Assembly (NCBI GenBank): GCA_011947345.1
Contig: JAAVTG010000315.1
Coordinates: 248,001-312,000, forward strand
Reading direction: 5' to 3'
Length of the DNA: 64,000 nucleotides
Source of the DNA: Phytophthora quininea
Taxonomy: Eukaryota > Oomycota > Peronosporomycetes > Peronosporales > Peronosporaceae
Shown here: piece after piece, positions 11,460 to 21,190 of the stretch
Numbering within the stretch: position 1 is the stretch's first letter
Layout: every line of letters begins with the position of its first letter
The notes under the pieces: model-generated
Database searches by the model: none
What the model was told of the DNA's origin: nothing
What the model saw: only the letters and a program-made list of their open reading frames with translations
Program-made: the position numbers and the translations under genes

Positions 11460-12961
11460 ATGAAGCGCGAGCATGTAGCGTTGGTGTCTGCCTTCTTCCT
11501 GGTATTGTACTGCGTCGGCTCCATCATCGTCTGGTTCAAATGGGAAGCAGTGGAAGGAAGTGTTCGCTCGGCTTCACATTCGGCGAAGCATCTTGGCGGG
11601 ACATTTGCGGATGGCGTGTACCCGCACCACCCGTGGAAGACGGACGAGTTCAAGTGTCTTGGGTGGGTGGAGACTGATGGCGATGGGGACGATACAGGAA
11701 GACGAAGGTTTTGCTGGCAACGCGTTCGCGCGGGTGATGCAGGCTACTGCGAAGTTCTGAACACGACGTCGGGGAAATATTCCACCTCATGCACACGACA
11801 AGTCTCTCGCTGAAGGACGACACTCGATTCACGTGCGAACTGGCCAAGACATTCTCATCCTTTCGGTTCCACGCGTCTGCATATCGTCACGACCCACCGA
11901 TGGTGGTAGACAACCACAACTCTTTCGGTATCACCATGGCTGTCTACGAGCGCGTTCTCCCCAGCGCGTTTGCCAGTATCCGTCGACTGCGAGACATCGG
12001 CTGCACTCTTCCAGTCGAGCTCTGGTTTCGTCACGACGAGCTGGCCCCAGAGAACCCAGTGCTAGTCCGACTAATGAAGAAGTTCGGACCTGTTCATTTA
12101 CGACAGATTTTCGACGAACGCATCCACGGGTTTAACGTCAAGGTGCACGCCGTCTACTACTCGCAGTTCACCAGCGTTTTGCTGCTCGATGCCGACAATT
12201 TTGCGGTACGTGATCCGACGCCGCTGTTCTCTTCGCGGGTGATGAAGAAGTACGGCGCTGTCTTTTGGCCGGATTTCTGGTCTCCCGGGAACTCCATTTT
12301 CAACCTCCACGCACAGAGCTTGGTCTGGGAACTGCTTGGACTCGACTATGTGGATATGGTGGAGCAGGAGAGCGGCCAAGTGCTGGTGAATCGCGCCATG
12401 AGCAGACCCATGCTGGAGAAACTACTGTACTACGCAACCCACAAACCAAATCTCTTCACGAAGCTGCAGTTGGTGTGGGGCGACAAGGACCTCTTCCGCT
12501 TGGCGTGGCTGCAGATGCAGCGTCCATTCTACTTTAACGACGGCCGCGTACCTGGGACGCTTGGAATTGTGAATCGCCGTCGCCACCGCTACTGCGGAAT
12601 GACCATAGTGCAGTACGATCCAAACGGTCGAGAGATTCTCTTCCTGCACCGCAACACGCTCAAACTCAGCGGCCGAGGCGACGACCGTCCGATCTGGCAA
12701 ACGCTGCAGCAGATTCTACCAGCAGAATCGGAAGCAAAAGACAGCAAGATGCTGCCCAAGGTGTTGTCTTTCAATGGCGAGAAACTCTTCAACGAAACCT
12801 CGTGCTTTGGGGTCAAGCGCTATACGTTGAACGCGTACGTGGAGATGACGCCGGTCGATCGCCTTGCGGATTTGGCTGGGCTGGAAGAATCACTGACGAA
12901 GTATGCAAGTGAAGCGTACGACTTGCTCCGTAGAGTCCGAGACGATGATGACATGCAGTAG
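11460..12961 (+). CDS. GT71-like mannosyltransferase, copy 1 (one-base frame break)
   Basis: Type II Golgi membrane protein resembling fungal alpha-mannosyltransferases of the MNN1/MNN2 group (Mannosyl_trans3). These use GDP-mannose to extend glycans of secreted and wall proteins. Residues 7-25 form a signal anchor, and the lumenal domain has the metal-binding DAD motif in LLLDADNFAV. The ATG at 11460 opens a frame that is lost near 11780, after NTTSGK, at a short A run. The remaining 390 residues are open one frame over. The second copy at 23695-25197 is uninterrupted at this point and otherwise almost identical at protein level. The break may be an A-run undercall or a recent mutation. Sugar donor and linkage are inferred from the family only. 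Confidence 0.8.
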
Positions 12962-13056
12962 GGTTCCAAAGTCGATAACTCCATTTCAATCTGCTCTATC
13001 GTGTTGCGTTGCAAAGGTGTGAAACCTCTTGTAGTATTGTAGCCGACATCGGCTAG

Positions 13057-14464
13057 TTACAAAATCTTGGGCAGAATGAGCGACGGCACGCGCTCGCAGT
13101 ATTTCTTCCAGTCTTGGTGGTACTTGTGCGCGCAGCGAGCGTCGTCACGATACGCACGGTCAGTCAGTAGAATAGCCAAGTAAACTGCGTAGAAGTATGG
13201 CGCCGGACTGGAAAGTAGTGCCGGAGCTGTCCAGCAGACCGAGGCTAGCACTTCCGGTACGTAGTGGAAGTGGCGAGATAACCCCCACCAGCCAGACGTC
13301 AGAAGCAGACTCTGCTTCTTCTCACCTGTCTCCGTCACATACTTGGCCACAATAAACTCAGCTGGACGTCCCCATACATTCGTCTTGCCCTGCGTTGCTC
13401 GGAAGTGCTGTCGTTGACGGTCAGCATCGTAGTTGATCCCAACTACAGTAGCACATGTAACCGTACAGTTAGCAAATGAAACGATGGTTACCTTGTCATC
13501 CGGCGACTAGCAAAAGTCAACCAGTTGCAGTTTTGAACGTACCCATGAAAATGCCCGAGAGGAAGATGAAGAGCGCCAACGGAGTGCCCAAGTGGATCGG
13601 ATTCTGCACGAGATACATGGCCGGCGACGTGTAGACGGACGGCACCCACACCAGACAACCCCAGCAGAGATAGTAGCCCGCCCGATCGTGCATGATGTCA
13701 ATAGAGCACATGTATCCAGCCTCCCACCAGAAGAACTTGGCCACGTAGATGAGTTGCAACGCCACACTCACGGCCATCGAGTCGCTCAGATGTCCATAGA
13801 GTTCGAACTGCTTGCACGCGTACGAGAGCACGCCCACAGCCCAGAACATCAGCCCGCAACGGCAGTTGGTGAAGAGCTTGACGTCCCAGCTAAGCACGCG
13901 TGGATACAGCTCCGTGCCCCAGTAAAAGTCGAACACAGGGTTGCCAGATGTCCCGCCATCGCTTGAGGATTGCCACAGGAACGCTCCCTTCACATACAGG
14001 AACAAGCAGAAGAGGAAGCTGAAGACGTTGAGCGCTGAGATGATCTCTGGCATAAAGTCGTAGACGATGCCGCCATTGTACAACTTGAACACAAAAGCAC
14101 CCAGGAGGAACAGCGCCAGACTCAGTGCAAAGCATTGGAAGCCGTTGCTCTTGTACTCAGGCACATTGCCGCCGGGGGTCACAGGTCCGTACGACGTCTT
14201 GCCTGGCACCACGCGCATCAAAACCAACTGCGTGATCATGAAGCTGCCGATGAGTTTCCAGGCGGTGGGGTCCCAGGGTGTAGGCCAAATATCGTACAGC
14301 GACTTGTCTGCAGCGAGGAAGGAGCTCACCGAACCGCCGTGCTCGACGAATACGTGGGTGATGATGGTGGCGGTCACAGGCGTCACCGTCATGAGGAACA
14401 GCGGCCCGAGCGTCTTTCGACCGGGGAATAGTCCCAGGGAGTCCCCCTGCTTGTTCGACCACAT
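13057..14464 (-). CDS. DHCR7: 7-dehydrocholesterol reductase (delta-7 sterol reductase), two exons
   Basis: Membrane enzyme of the ERG4/ERG24 family that reduces the C7-C8 double bond of sterols with NADPH in the ER. Exon 1 is 13543-14464 and exon 2 is 13057-13442. A 100-bp GTACGT...TAG intron (13443-13542) joins them in frame, giving about 435 residues, close to plant DHCR7. Many hydrophobic segments are visible, with the family C-terminus LLTSGWWGLSRHFHY and a basic tail. The frame is open a little further upstream but the first ATG is at 14464. Phytophthora cannot make sterols de novo, yet some species are known to keep this one enzyme, probably to modify host sterols. The Fanzor element ends only about 110 bp upstream and has split its 5' flank. 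Confidence 0.92.
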
Positions 14465-14531
14465 ACCGGAGACTGCGTATCCACTGGCGGGCAAATTGCG
14501 AAGTGTGGTCCTGACTGTATCCAGGGCCAGA

Positions 14532-14550
14532 ATTGTGATGTTTACTTTTG
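14532..14550. repeat. 19-bp direct repeat, left of the Fanzor element
   Basis: The 19 bases attgtgatgtttacttttg at 14532-14550 occur identically at 16869-16887, bracketing the inverted-repeat element. The left copy is 24 bp outside the left terminal repeat and the right copy 7 bp outside the right one. It could be a long target duplication or a repeat made during repair. Confidence 0.7.
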
Positions 14551-14574
14551 CATCGGCAGCCGCTGATTAGCAGG

Positions 14575-14804
14575 CCCGGTCACTGCATTGAAGGGCACTG
14601 CTCCTGACGAAGCTGCATTGAAGGGCACTGCTCCTGACGACCTAAGAGACTATCATTGCGATCTCTACCTCCTACATTGGGATTCTGTCTCCTACACAGG
14701 CCCCGAGGTGGGCCTGTTCGACACCCTGTGGCTTGGCATGGTCCTATCCAGCAGGCCTTCACAGCCACGAAGTTCTGGTTGCCGCTAGTCGTTCGCTCGT
14801 CGGA
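14575..14804. repeat. Left terminal inverted repeat of the Fanzor element
   Basis: About 230 bp that match the reverse complement of 16655-16861, with roughly 90% identity over the core from the tacattggga block to the gctcgtc block. The repeat contains the last codons and stop of the Fanzor relic, so coding sequence and terminal repeat overlap. Confidence 0.85.
14583..14642. repeat. Two tandem copies of a 30-bp unit in the left terminal repeat
   Basis: A 30-bp unit beginning ctgcattgaagggcactg is present twice in direct orientation (14583-14612 and 14613-14642). The right terminal repeat carries a single, diverged version, so the duplication arose on one end only. Confidence 0.85.
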
Positions 14805-16568
14805 AAGCTGGCGGCCTTCCTTGTCCAGCAAGCAGACTCTTCAGAATTGCAAGCATGTTGCGAGCGGCATTGACACCTCGGTTCCAGAAGTTTGCCCGGC
14901 ATGACCTGATTGTGCAGCGCTGGACAGCGTAGCATGGCTTGTGCACCATGCTGCCTTCTTTATCGGGGACGAGTAGTTTCGCCGGCTCCACAAGACCGTG
15001 GCACAGCGAGCACGTCTTGCTAGTCCTGAACTCGTCCAGCGTCACGACCGTGGCCCTCCGCCGCAGCGCTTCTTTAAAGCGCTGTATCGGCACGGGCGGA
15101 TTGCCGCGCAGCCCTCCAGGGTTAGTGAAGGCCCCGTAGCCGACCCACACTCGGAAACTCGAGCGCGGCACGAGGCGGCGTGCCAGTGCATCCAGCGCTT
15201 GCATCTGTCGGCGCGCTCTGAAAAACCTCCAACTACGGAACCCTTCCTCTGCGCTAAAGGCCACCAAGAAGCCACGGTGGCTCAAAAGAATGGCAGGCCC
15301 TGCAGGAACGTGGCGAGGCTGGCTGTTTTGAATGTCGGCATGCTCTCAACGATACGTCGATACCATGGTTCTTTTGCCTTGACGTTTTTCAGCCAGAATT
15401 GAAACTTCGACGTTCCCGAGAGGTGCTGGTACTCGTGGGCGCTGACCGAAAAATATGCTGTTGCGAGCGGTAGTGTCGGTTTTTCGTCGGCGCTGACGCA
15501 GCCCGCGTTCGCGCAACCAGCGACGCCGTCGACGACGCTGTCGAGGCACAACTCTCTCTCGTACTGCAGTGCACAGTGCTCGGAGCCCTGGATCCACTCC
15601 GATCACTATTGACGGCGAATCCCCTTCAGCTGCTTCTTTGGTCATGTCGGTGTCGTCCAGCGTCGGCTCCTTGGGGCGTTGTGGCCGAGAGAGAACTACT
15701 GAAGCTCCATAGCCGTCGGATTTAACAGTTGTCAAAGCGCCTTGTAGCACTAGCGAGCTGTGAGACATCAAAGACCTGAGCTAGCAGGCCAGGTCGGTGG
15801 AAGAAGGCCCTGCTGAGGCCGCCGAGGGGTCCAACCGGACAGTTCAGCACGTTGACACCGGCCCGCTTGAAAATCCGGCTGCAAATGCCGTGAAGAGTAG
15901 AAGGTGTGATGGTTATGTAGCCCGGCGAATAGCTCGTAGTCAATGGCAGCAAGGTGTACAGAGCAGCACCTTTCTGTTCTGGATGGTCGTGTTGGAATGA
16001 CTCCATCCAGGTTAGCATCTCATACGCCTTCTGGATAAAGTGTTTTTCGTTCGCAGCAATTGTCTCTGGATCAGGCGTCAGAACCAGCCACGCACGTAGC
16101 CGATTGATAGCGTCTTCACCTTCGTGTTGTGTGCTGCTTTCGCTGCTAGAAGAACGCAGGCATCCGTTCAGGATTCTCGTTGTCGTGGCATAGGAGAGTT
16201 CGTCGTCGTCTTCTGGAGCAAATCGGAAGCGGATGTACTGGCGCAGTCGATTCTTGAACGTTGTCTTCACCATTGTGCGTGCATTCGTAGCCATGGCGGC
16301 GGCTTCATCTTCCAGGAGATAACTTCTCACTGGCAGATATGACACCAGAGAGGCAATGGCTGTAGAATGCCTGGTCCAGGTCTGGTAGCGGTAGGTTCTC
16401 GCTCAGGCAGCGCAGTAAGTGGAAGTTGGCGAGGTGGGAGCCTTCCAGTCGGATGCCTTGCATTGTCTCCGCCGTCCGAGTGATCTCCTGGACGATCTCG
16501 GGGTACCTGCACACCCTCGAGAGCTTGGACTTGACGGAGGCTCTTGGCTTCTTGCGTCGTCGCGCCAT
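14785..16568 (-). pseudogene. Fanzor (eukaryotic TnpB/OMEGA-type nuclease) relic
   Basis: Fanzors are eukaryotic relatives of TnpB/Cas12: RuvC nucleases guided by an RNA transcribed from their own transposon end. The series begins at the ATG at 16568 (basic start, MARRRKKPRAS). It continues through an N-terminal region with NARTMVKTTFKNRLRQYI (near 16280), a SDGYGASVVL block (near 15720), and the RuvC-I motif VIGVDPGLRALCT (near 15605). A conserved FSVSAHEYQHLSG region lies near 15445. RuvC-II/zinc ribbon motifs LDEFRTSKTCSLCH and CTIRSC (about 15040-14910) follow, then FWNRGVNAARNM (about 14880), ending at 14785. At least four frame changes separate these pieces, and the RuvC-III Asp expected in NRDVNAARN is Gly. 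It is therefore a dead copy. Family membership is well supported by the order and spacing of motifs. Confidence 0.85.
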
Positions 16569-16654
16569 CGATGGAAATCGAAGAATGGCGACAGCGGCTC
16601 ATATAGACTACAACGCGTGGAAATTTCTACTTGTAATCCATTGCAGCACCCTTG

Positions 16655-16861
16655 TCGGACGAGCGAACGACTAGCGGCGACCAGAACTTCGTGGCAGTGA
16701 TGGCCTGCTGGATAGGACCATGCCAAGCCACAGGGTGTCGAACAGGCCCACCTCGGGGCCTGTGTAGGAGACAGAATCCCAATGTAGGAGTTAGAGATTG
16801 CAATGGCGGTCTCTTAGGAGCACAGTTTCGTTAGGAGCAGTGCCCTTCAATGCAGACCGGG
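16655..16861. repeat. Right terminal inverted repeat of the Fanzor element
   Basis: About 207 bp matching the reverse complement of 14575-14804. It lies upstream of the Fanzor start codon (16568), so only the left repeat overlaps coding sequence. Confidence 0.85.
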
Positions 16862-16868
16862 AGACGCG

Positions 16869-16887
16869 ATTGTGATGTTTACTTTTG
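16869..16887. repeat. 19-bp direct repeat, right of the Fanzor element
   Basis: Identical to 14532-14550. On the left this sequence adjoins DHCR7, so the right copy probably marks where the original DHCR7 upstream DNA resumes. Confidence 0.7.
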
Positions 16888-17140
16888 ACTGTCAAGCACG
16901 TGGTTGCGTTGGCACTCGTGTGCGCGTGATCAGTTTTCAATTACTTTAACATTTGCCGTTGTCAACGCAACGCGGCCGGCGCGAAACAACTAACCGATGC
17001 TATGAAAAACGGGGAGTGAAACTCACCCGCAGCATCGCATGGGGGTCCATCGACCCCTGTTTGCCTCATTCTCGGGGTTGTGCTGCTCCTGCCATCGGCA
17101 ATCTCCATCTCCCAAGTGCTAGTGCTGTCGTTGGTTCAGC

Positions 17141-20100
17141 ATGGCCCAGCCGGACTTCACCAGTGCCGATGGGATGCTTGCTGGCGGAACGCTTGCCATG
17201 TACGAAAATGTGGGCTTGACGGTGGAGAAGGCATTGGGGAGACCGATTCCTGAGGTTGAGATCTGCTTTAAAGACCTCCACATCACAGCCAGACTTCCGT
17301 TGGCGAAACCCGGCGCAGAAGGACCGCAAGTCCCCACGATTTGGACGCACGTCAAACAAGGCATCACCAAGTGTTTCTCGCACCAAGACACGGCTGAAAA
17401 AGAGATCCTGCGCGGTATCACTGGTGTGTTTAAGCCCACGCGTATCACGTTGGTGTTAGGCCAGCCTGGGTCAGGCAAGTCGTCGTTGCTCAAGATTCTC
17501 AGCGGTCGATTCCCCATGGACAAGACTATCGCGGTTTCTGGAGACATCACGTACAATGGGCGACCACGAGCAGAATTGCTGTCTCGCTTGCCGCGTTTCG
17601 TCGGATATACCAACCAAAAGGACGACCATTACCCACTGCTCACCGTTAAAGAGACCTTTGACTTTGCCCACGCGTGTTGTGGTGGTGCCGGACTCGAACC
17701 GTGGGTTCTCAAGGCGCTGCACAATTGTTCAGGAGAGCAATATGAGAACGCAGTCAAAGTGATGACAGCTATGCACACATTCGCCGCAGATCTCCGTGTC
17801 AAAACGCTCGGATTGGAGAAATGCAAGGACACTGTCGTGGGCAATGCCATGATTCGAGGAGTATCCGGTGGAGAGCGCAAGCGAGTCACCACCGGCGAAA
17901 TGACTTTCGGACGCAAACGAGCGATGTTGCTGGACGAGATCAGTACCGGACTCGACGCAGCCACAACGTACGACATCGTCAACTCCCTCAAGAGTTTGAC
18001 GCGCCACTTGAAATCGAATATCGTGGTCTCGCTGTTGCAGCCTCCGCCCGAGGTCTTCAACCTGTTCGACGACATCTTGATCCTCAATAGCGGTCGTATC
18101 ATGTACCATGGTCCTCGCGAGCAAGTCCAAGAGTACTTTGAGCTCATGGGGTTCCGCTGTCCTCCACGGAAGGATGTGGCCGACTTTCTTCTGGATTTGG
18201 GGACGGACAAGCAGCACACGTACGTCGATGAGAGCTTGACCGGTGGTAGCATTCCTTTCGAGTCCTCCGACTTCGCTGATCGCTTCCGCCACTCCGATAT
18301 TTACAAAGCGACTCTGAGTTACATGGCTGCCCGCGGAAACAGCTACACCCAAGACTGGGATCCGATGGAGGACCCACGCATCTACCGTCAGTCGTTTCTG
18401 GAGGACCTGAAGACACTTTTCCGCCGGCAGATGAAGCTCAAACTACGCGACCGAACCTTCCTGATCGGTCGTGGCTTTATGGTCTTGATCATGGGGATGC
18501 TGTACGGCTCCACGTTCTGGCAGATGAACGACGCCAACAGTCAGCTCATTCTCGGCTTGCTGTTCTCCTGCACCATGTTCCTCTCGATGGGTCAGGCAGC
18601 ACAACTTCCGACGTTCATGGAGGCTCGCAGCGTCTTCTACAAGCAGCGAGGCGCCAATTTCTTCCGATCGGCGGCGTACGTGCTCTCCTCGTCAATCACC
18701 CAGATCCCGTTCGCCATCATGGAAACGATTCTGTTTGGGTCGATCGTGTACTGGATGGGAGGCTACGTCGCACTCGCCGACCGCTTCGTCTCGTTCCTCG
18801 TCACGCTGTTCCTGTGCCAGATGTGGTTCACCAGCTTCTTCTTCTTCATCTCGTCCGCCGCGCCGAGCATCACGATCGCCCAACCACTCATGATGGTCTC
18901 CATCCTCTTCTTCGTCATGTTCGGCGGCTTCTTGCTCCGAAAGACCGACATCCCCGACTATTTCATCTGGTTTTACTGGATCGACTCGGTCGCGTGGAGT
19001 ATCCGCTCGTTGAGTATCAATCAGTACCTGGCGCCGAAGTTCGACGTCTGCATGTACGGCAAAATCGACTACTGCGCTCGCTTTGGGACGACGTTCGGCA
19101 AGTACAGCTTAAAGTTGTCAGGCCTGCCAACCGAAGCCGCTTGGATCTACTTGGGTTGGCTGTACTTCGTCTGCGGGTACGTTGTGCTGGTCGTCGCTGC
19201 GACGCTCGTGCTCGAATACAAGCGCTACGAAAGCCCCGAAAGCACGACCGTCGTGCAAGCAGACCTCGAAGCTGATACTCCAACAGACCCTGCACAAGCC
19301 TCGAGCAAAGTGGCACCGGAAACTGTCGCCGCCATTCCCGTTCAAACGCCGAGAACGAGAGCGCCTCCTGTCACCTTGGCCTTCCACGATCTCTGGTACT
19401 CGGTGCCGATGCCCGGCGGCAAGAAGGGAGAGGACATCGACCTGCTTCAAGGAGTGTCTGGGTACGCTCGACCAGGAACGATGACCGCTCTCATGGGGTC
19501 CTCCGGCGCTGGCAAAACCACTCTGATGGACGTCATTGCCGGCCGAAAGACTGGCGGTAAAATCCGAGGCAAGATCCTACTCAACGGGTTCCCCGCCAAC
19601 GACCTCGCTGTGCGTCGATGCACGGGGTACTGCGAGCAGATGGACATCCACTCTGAGTCGGCCACCATCCGTGAGGCTCTCGTGTTTTCAGCCATGCTGC
19701 GGCAGAATGCCAGCGTCTCTTTCGAAGAGAAGATGGAGTCCGTGGACGAATGTATCACGCTGCTAGAGCTCGGGTCTATCGCCGACAAGATCATCCGAGG
19801 GTCATCTACCGAGCAGATGAAGCGTCTGACCATCGGCGTGGAGCTCGTCGCGCAGCCCAGCATCATCTTCATGGACGAGCCCACGAGCGGCCTGGACGCG
19901 CGCTCCGCCAAGCTCATCATGAACGGCGTGCGCAAGATCGCCAACTCTGGTCGCACCATCGTCTGCACGATCCACCAGCCCAGCTCCGAGGTCTTCAGCT
20001 TCTTCGATTCGCTGTTGCTGCTCCGTCGTGGCGGTCGAGTCGTTTTCTTCGGCGAACTAGGAGAGGAGTCCAGCAATCTCATCGAGTACTTCCAAGCCGC

Positions 20101-21190
20101 ACCGGGCGTGACTCCGATCGAGCCTGGATACAACCCAGCCACATGGATGCTCGAGTGCATTGGCGCTGGTGTCGGTGGCGGCGCTACCAACGGCATGGAT
20201 TTCGCCGAACACTTTTTGAAGAGCGATCTGAAGGCCCAGATGGACAGGAACTTGGACAAGGACGGCGTTCTGCGGCCTTCGACGAGCTTGCCCGAGCTCA
20301 AATTCTCCAAGCAATTCGCGTCCACACCGCTCACTCAGTTCCAGCTGCTGTGCCGTCGGTTCTTCCACATGTACTGGCGCACGCCCACGTACAACCTCAC
20401 GCGCTTGATGGTCAGCGTCATGTTGGGCGCGATCCTCGGCGTGATCTACCAGGCCACCGACTACACCACTTTCACGGGAGCAAACGCCGGCGTCGGACTC
20501 GTCTTCATCAGCACCGTCTTCCTGGGAATCATCGGCTTCAACAGCGTCATGCCCGTCGCAGCGGAGGAGCGAACTGCCTTCTACCGGGAACGCGCGTCAG
20601 AGACGTACCACGCGCTCTGGTATTTCATCGCCGGCACGCTGGTCGAGATCCCGTACGTCTTGTTCTCGACGCTCTGCTTCTGCATCATCTTCTTCCCGAG
20701 CGTCGGCTTCACGGGCTACATTACGTTCTTCTACTACTGGCTCGTGGTGTCTTTGAACGCGCTGCTGTTCGTGTACTTCGGTCAGCTGCTGGTGTACGCC
20801 TTGCCCAGCGTGGCTGTCGCGTCCATCGCTGGCGCCTTGCTCAGCTCCATCTTCATGCTGTTTTCGGGCTTCAATCCGCCGGCGAACAACATTCCGACGG
20901 GCTACAAGTGGATCTACTACATCTCGCCGCCGACGTACAGCATCGCTTCGCTTGTAGCCATCGTGTTCGCCGATTGCCCCGAAGCTGGTTCCAAAGCCTT
21001 CGGCTGCACGTACATCAGCAATGCGCCGCCCACGATCGGCCACGTCACGCTCAAGCAGTACGTCGAGATGATGTTCAACATGAAGCACGACAACATCCCG
21101 AGGAACGTGCTGATTCTCGGCATCCTCATCGTCGCCTTCCGCCTGCTGGCTCTGCTGTCGCTGCGCTACATCAACCACCTCAAGAGGTGA
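17141..21190 (+). CDS. PDR-type ABCG transporter, copy 4 (intact)
   Basis: Single uninterrupted frame of 1349 residues from the ATG at 17141 to TGA at 21188. NBD1 has Walker A GQPGSGKSS at residues 107-115, signature VSGGERKRVTTGE near 240 and LLDEISTGLD. Membrane domain 1 follows (about residues 430-680), then NBD2 with GSSGAGKTT, a degenerate signature RGSSTEQMKRLTIG, FMDEPTSGLD, and membrane domain 2 ending LRYINHLKR. It lacks the N-terminal 100 residues seen in copy 2, so either the start is truly shorter or an upstream exon is missed. It is an intact paralogue of the minus-strand array at 1-9.9 kb, in the opposite orientation and separated by the effector, mannosyltransferase, DHCR7 and Fanzor region. 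The role is ATP-driven export; the substrate is unknown. Confidence 0.95.
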   Translation: MAQPDFTSADGMLAGGTLAMYENVGLTVEKALGRPIPEVEICFKDLHITARLPLAKPGAEGPQVPTIWTHVKQGITKCFSHQDTAEKEILRGITGVFKPTRITLVLGQPGSGKSSLLKILSGRFPMDKTIAVSGDITYNGRPRAELLSRLPRFVGYTNQKDDHYPLLTVKETFDFAHACCGGAGLEPWVLKALHNCSGEQYENAVKVMTAMHTFAADLRVKTLGLEKCKDTVVGNAMIRGVSGGERKRVTTGEMTFGRKRAMLLDEISTGLDAATTYDIVNSLKSLTRHLKSNIVVSLLQPPPEVFNLFDDILILNSGRIMYHGPREQVQEYFELMGFRCPPRKDVADFLLDLGTDKQHTYVDESLTGGSIPFESSDFADRFRHSDIYKATLSYMAARGNSYTQDWDPMEDPRIYRQSFLEDLKTLFRRQMKLKLRDRTFLIGRGFMVLIMGMLYGSTFWQMNDANSQLILGLLFSCTMFLSMGQAAQLPTFMEARSVFYKQRGANFFRSAAYVLSSSITQIPFAIMETILFGSIVYWMGGYVALADRFVSFLVTLFLCQMWFTSFFFFISSAAPSITIAQPLMMVSILFFVMFGGFLLRKTDIPDYFIWFYWIDSVAWSIRSLSINQYLAPKFDVCMYGKIDYCARFGTTFGKYSLKLSGLPTEAAWIYLGWLYFVCGYVVLVVAATLVLEYKRYESPESTTVVQADLEADTPTDPAQASSKVAPETVAAIPVQTPRTRAPPVTLAFHDLWYSVPMPGGKKGEDIDLLQGVSGYARPGTMTALMGSSGAGKTTLMDVIAGRKTGGKIRGKILLNGFPANDLAVRRCTGYCEQMDIHSESATIREALVFSAMLRQNASVSFEEKMESVDECITLLELGSIADKIIRGSSTEQMKRLTIGVELVAQPSIIFMDEPTSGLDARSAKLIMNGVRKIANSGRTIVCTIHQPSSEVFSFFDSLLLLRRGGRVVFFGELGEESSNLIEYFQAAPGVTPIEPGYNPATWMLECIGAGVGGGATNGMDFAEHFLKSDLKAQMDRNLDKDGVLRPSTSLPELKFSKQFASTPLTQFQLLCRRFFHMYWRTPTYNLTRLMVSVMLGAILGVIYQATDYTTFTGANAGVGLVFISTVFLGIIGFNSVMPVAAEERTAFYRERASETYHALWYFIAGTLVEIPYVLFSTLCFCIIFFPSVGFTGYITFFYYWLVVSLNALLFVYFGQLLVYALPSVAVASIAGALLSSIFMLFSGFNPPANNIPTGYKWIYYISPPTYSIASLVAIVFADCPEAGSKAFGCTYISNAPPTIGHVTLKQYVEMMFNMKHDNIPRNVLILGILIVAFRLLALLSLRYINHLKR

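Larger units (their letters stand above)
11374..13042. repeat. Inverted segmental duplication, left arm
   Basis: This stretch matches the reverse complement of 23624-25282 with few differences. Homology covers the upstream region (from the AGTCTAAGCC block), the whole mannosyltransferase gene and about 80 bp of 3' flank, ending at TTGTAGTATTGTA. Beyond both ends the sequences diverge at once, although an effector relic or gene lies upstream of each arm. Confidence 0.9.
14575..16861. mobile_element. 2.3-kb terminal-inverted-repeat element carrying a Fanzor relic
   Basis: The element is bounded by inverted repeats: 14575-14804 on the left and about 16655-16861 on the right. Both begin cccggtc, followed after 0-2 bases by the shared tgcattgaagggcactgctc. 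Between them lies a decayed, minus-strand Fanzor gene (14785-16568), the only gene found. No obvious short target-site duplication touches the ends, but a 19-bp direct repeat brackets the insert slightly outside them. Fanzors are known to ride several eukaryotic DNA transposon types, so this copy may be a non-autonomous element that once relied on another transposase. It sits between DHCR7 and a PDR transporter. Confidence 0.85.

Noticed and set aside
14785..15771. Bacterial contamination carrying a TnpB insertion sequence
   Set aside because: The motifs fit Fanzor better, the element has eukaryotic-style inverted repeats, and it is embedded between oomycete genes with no change of context.
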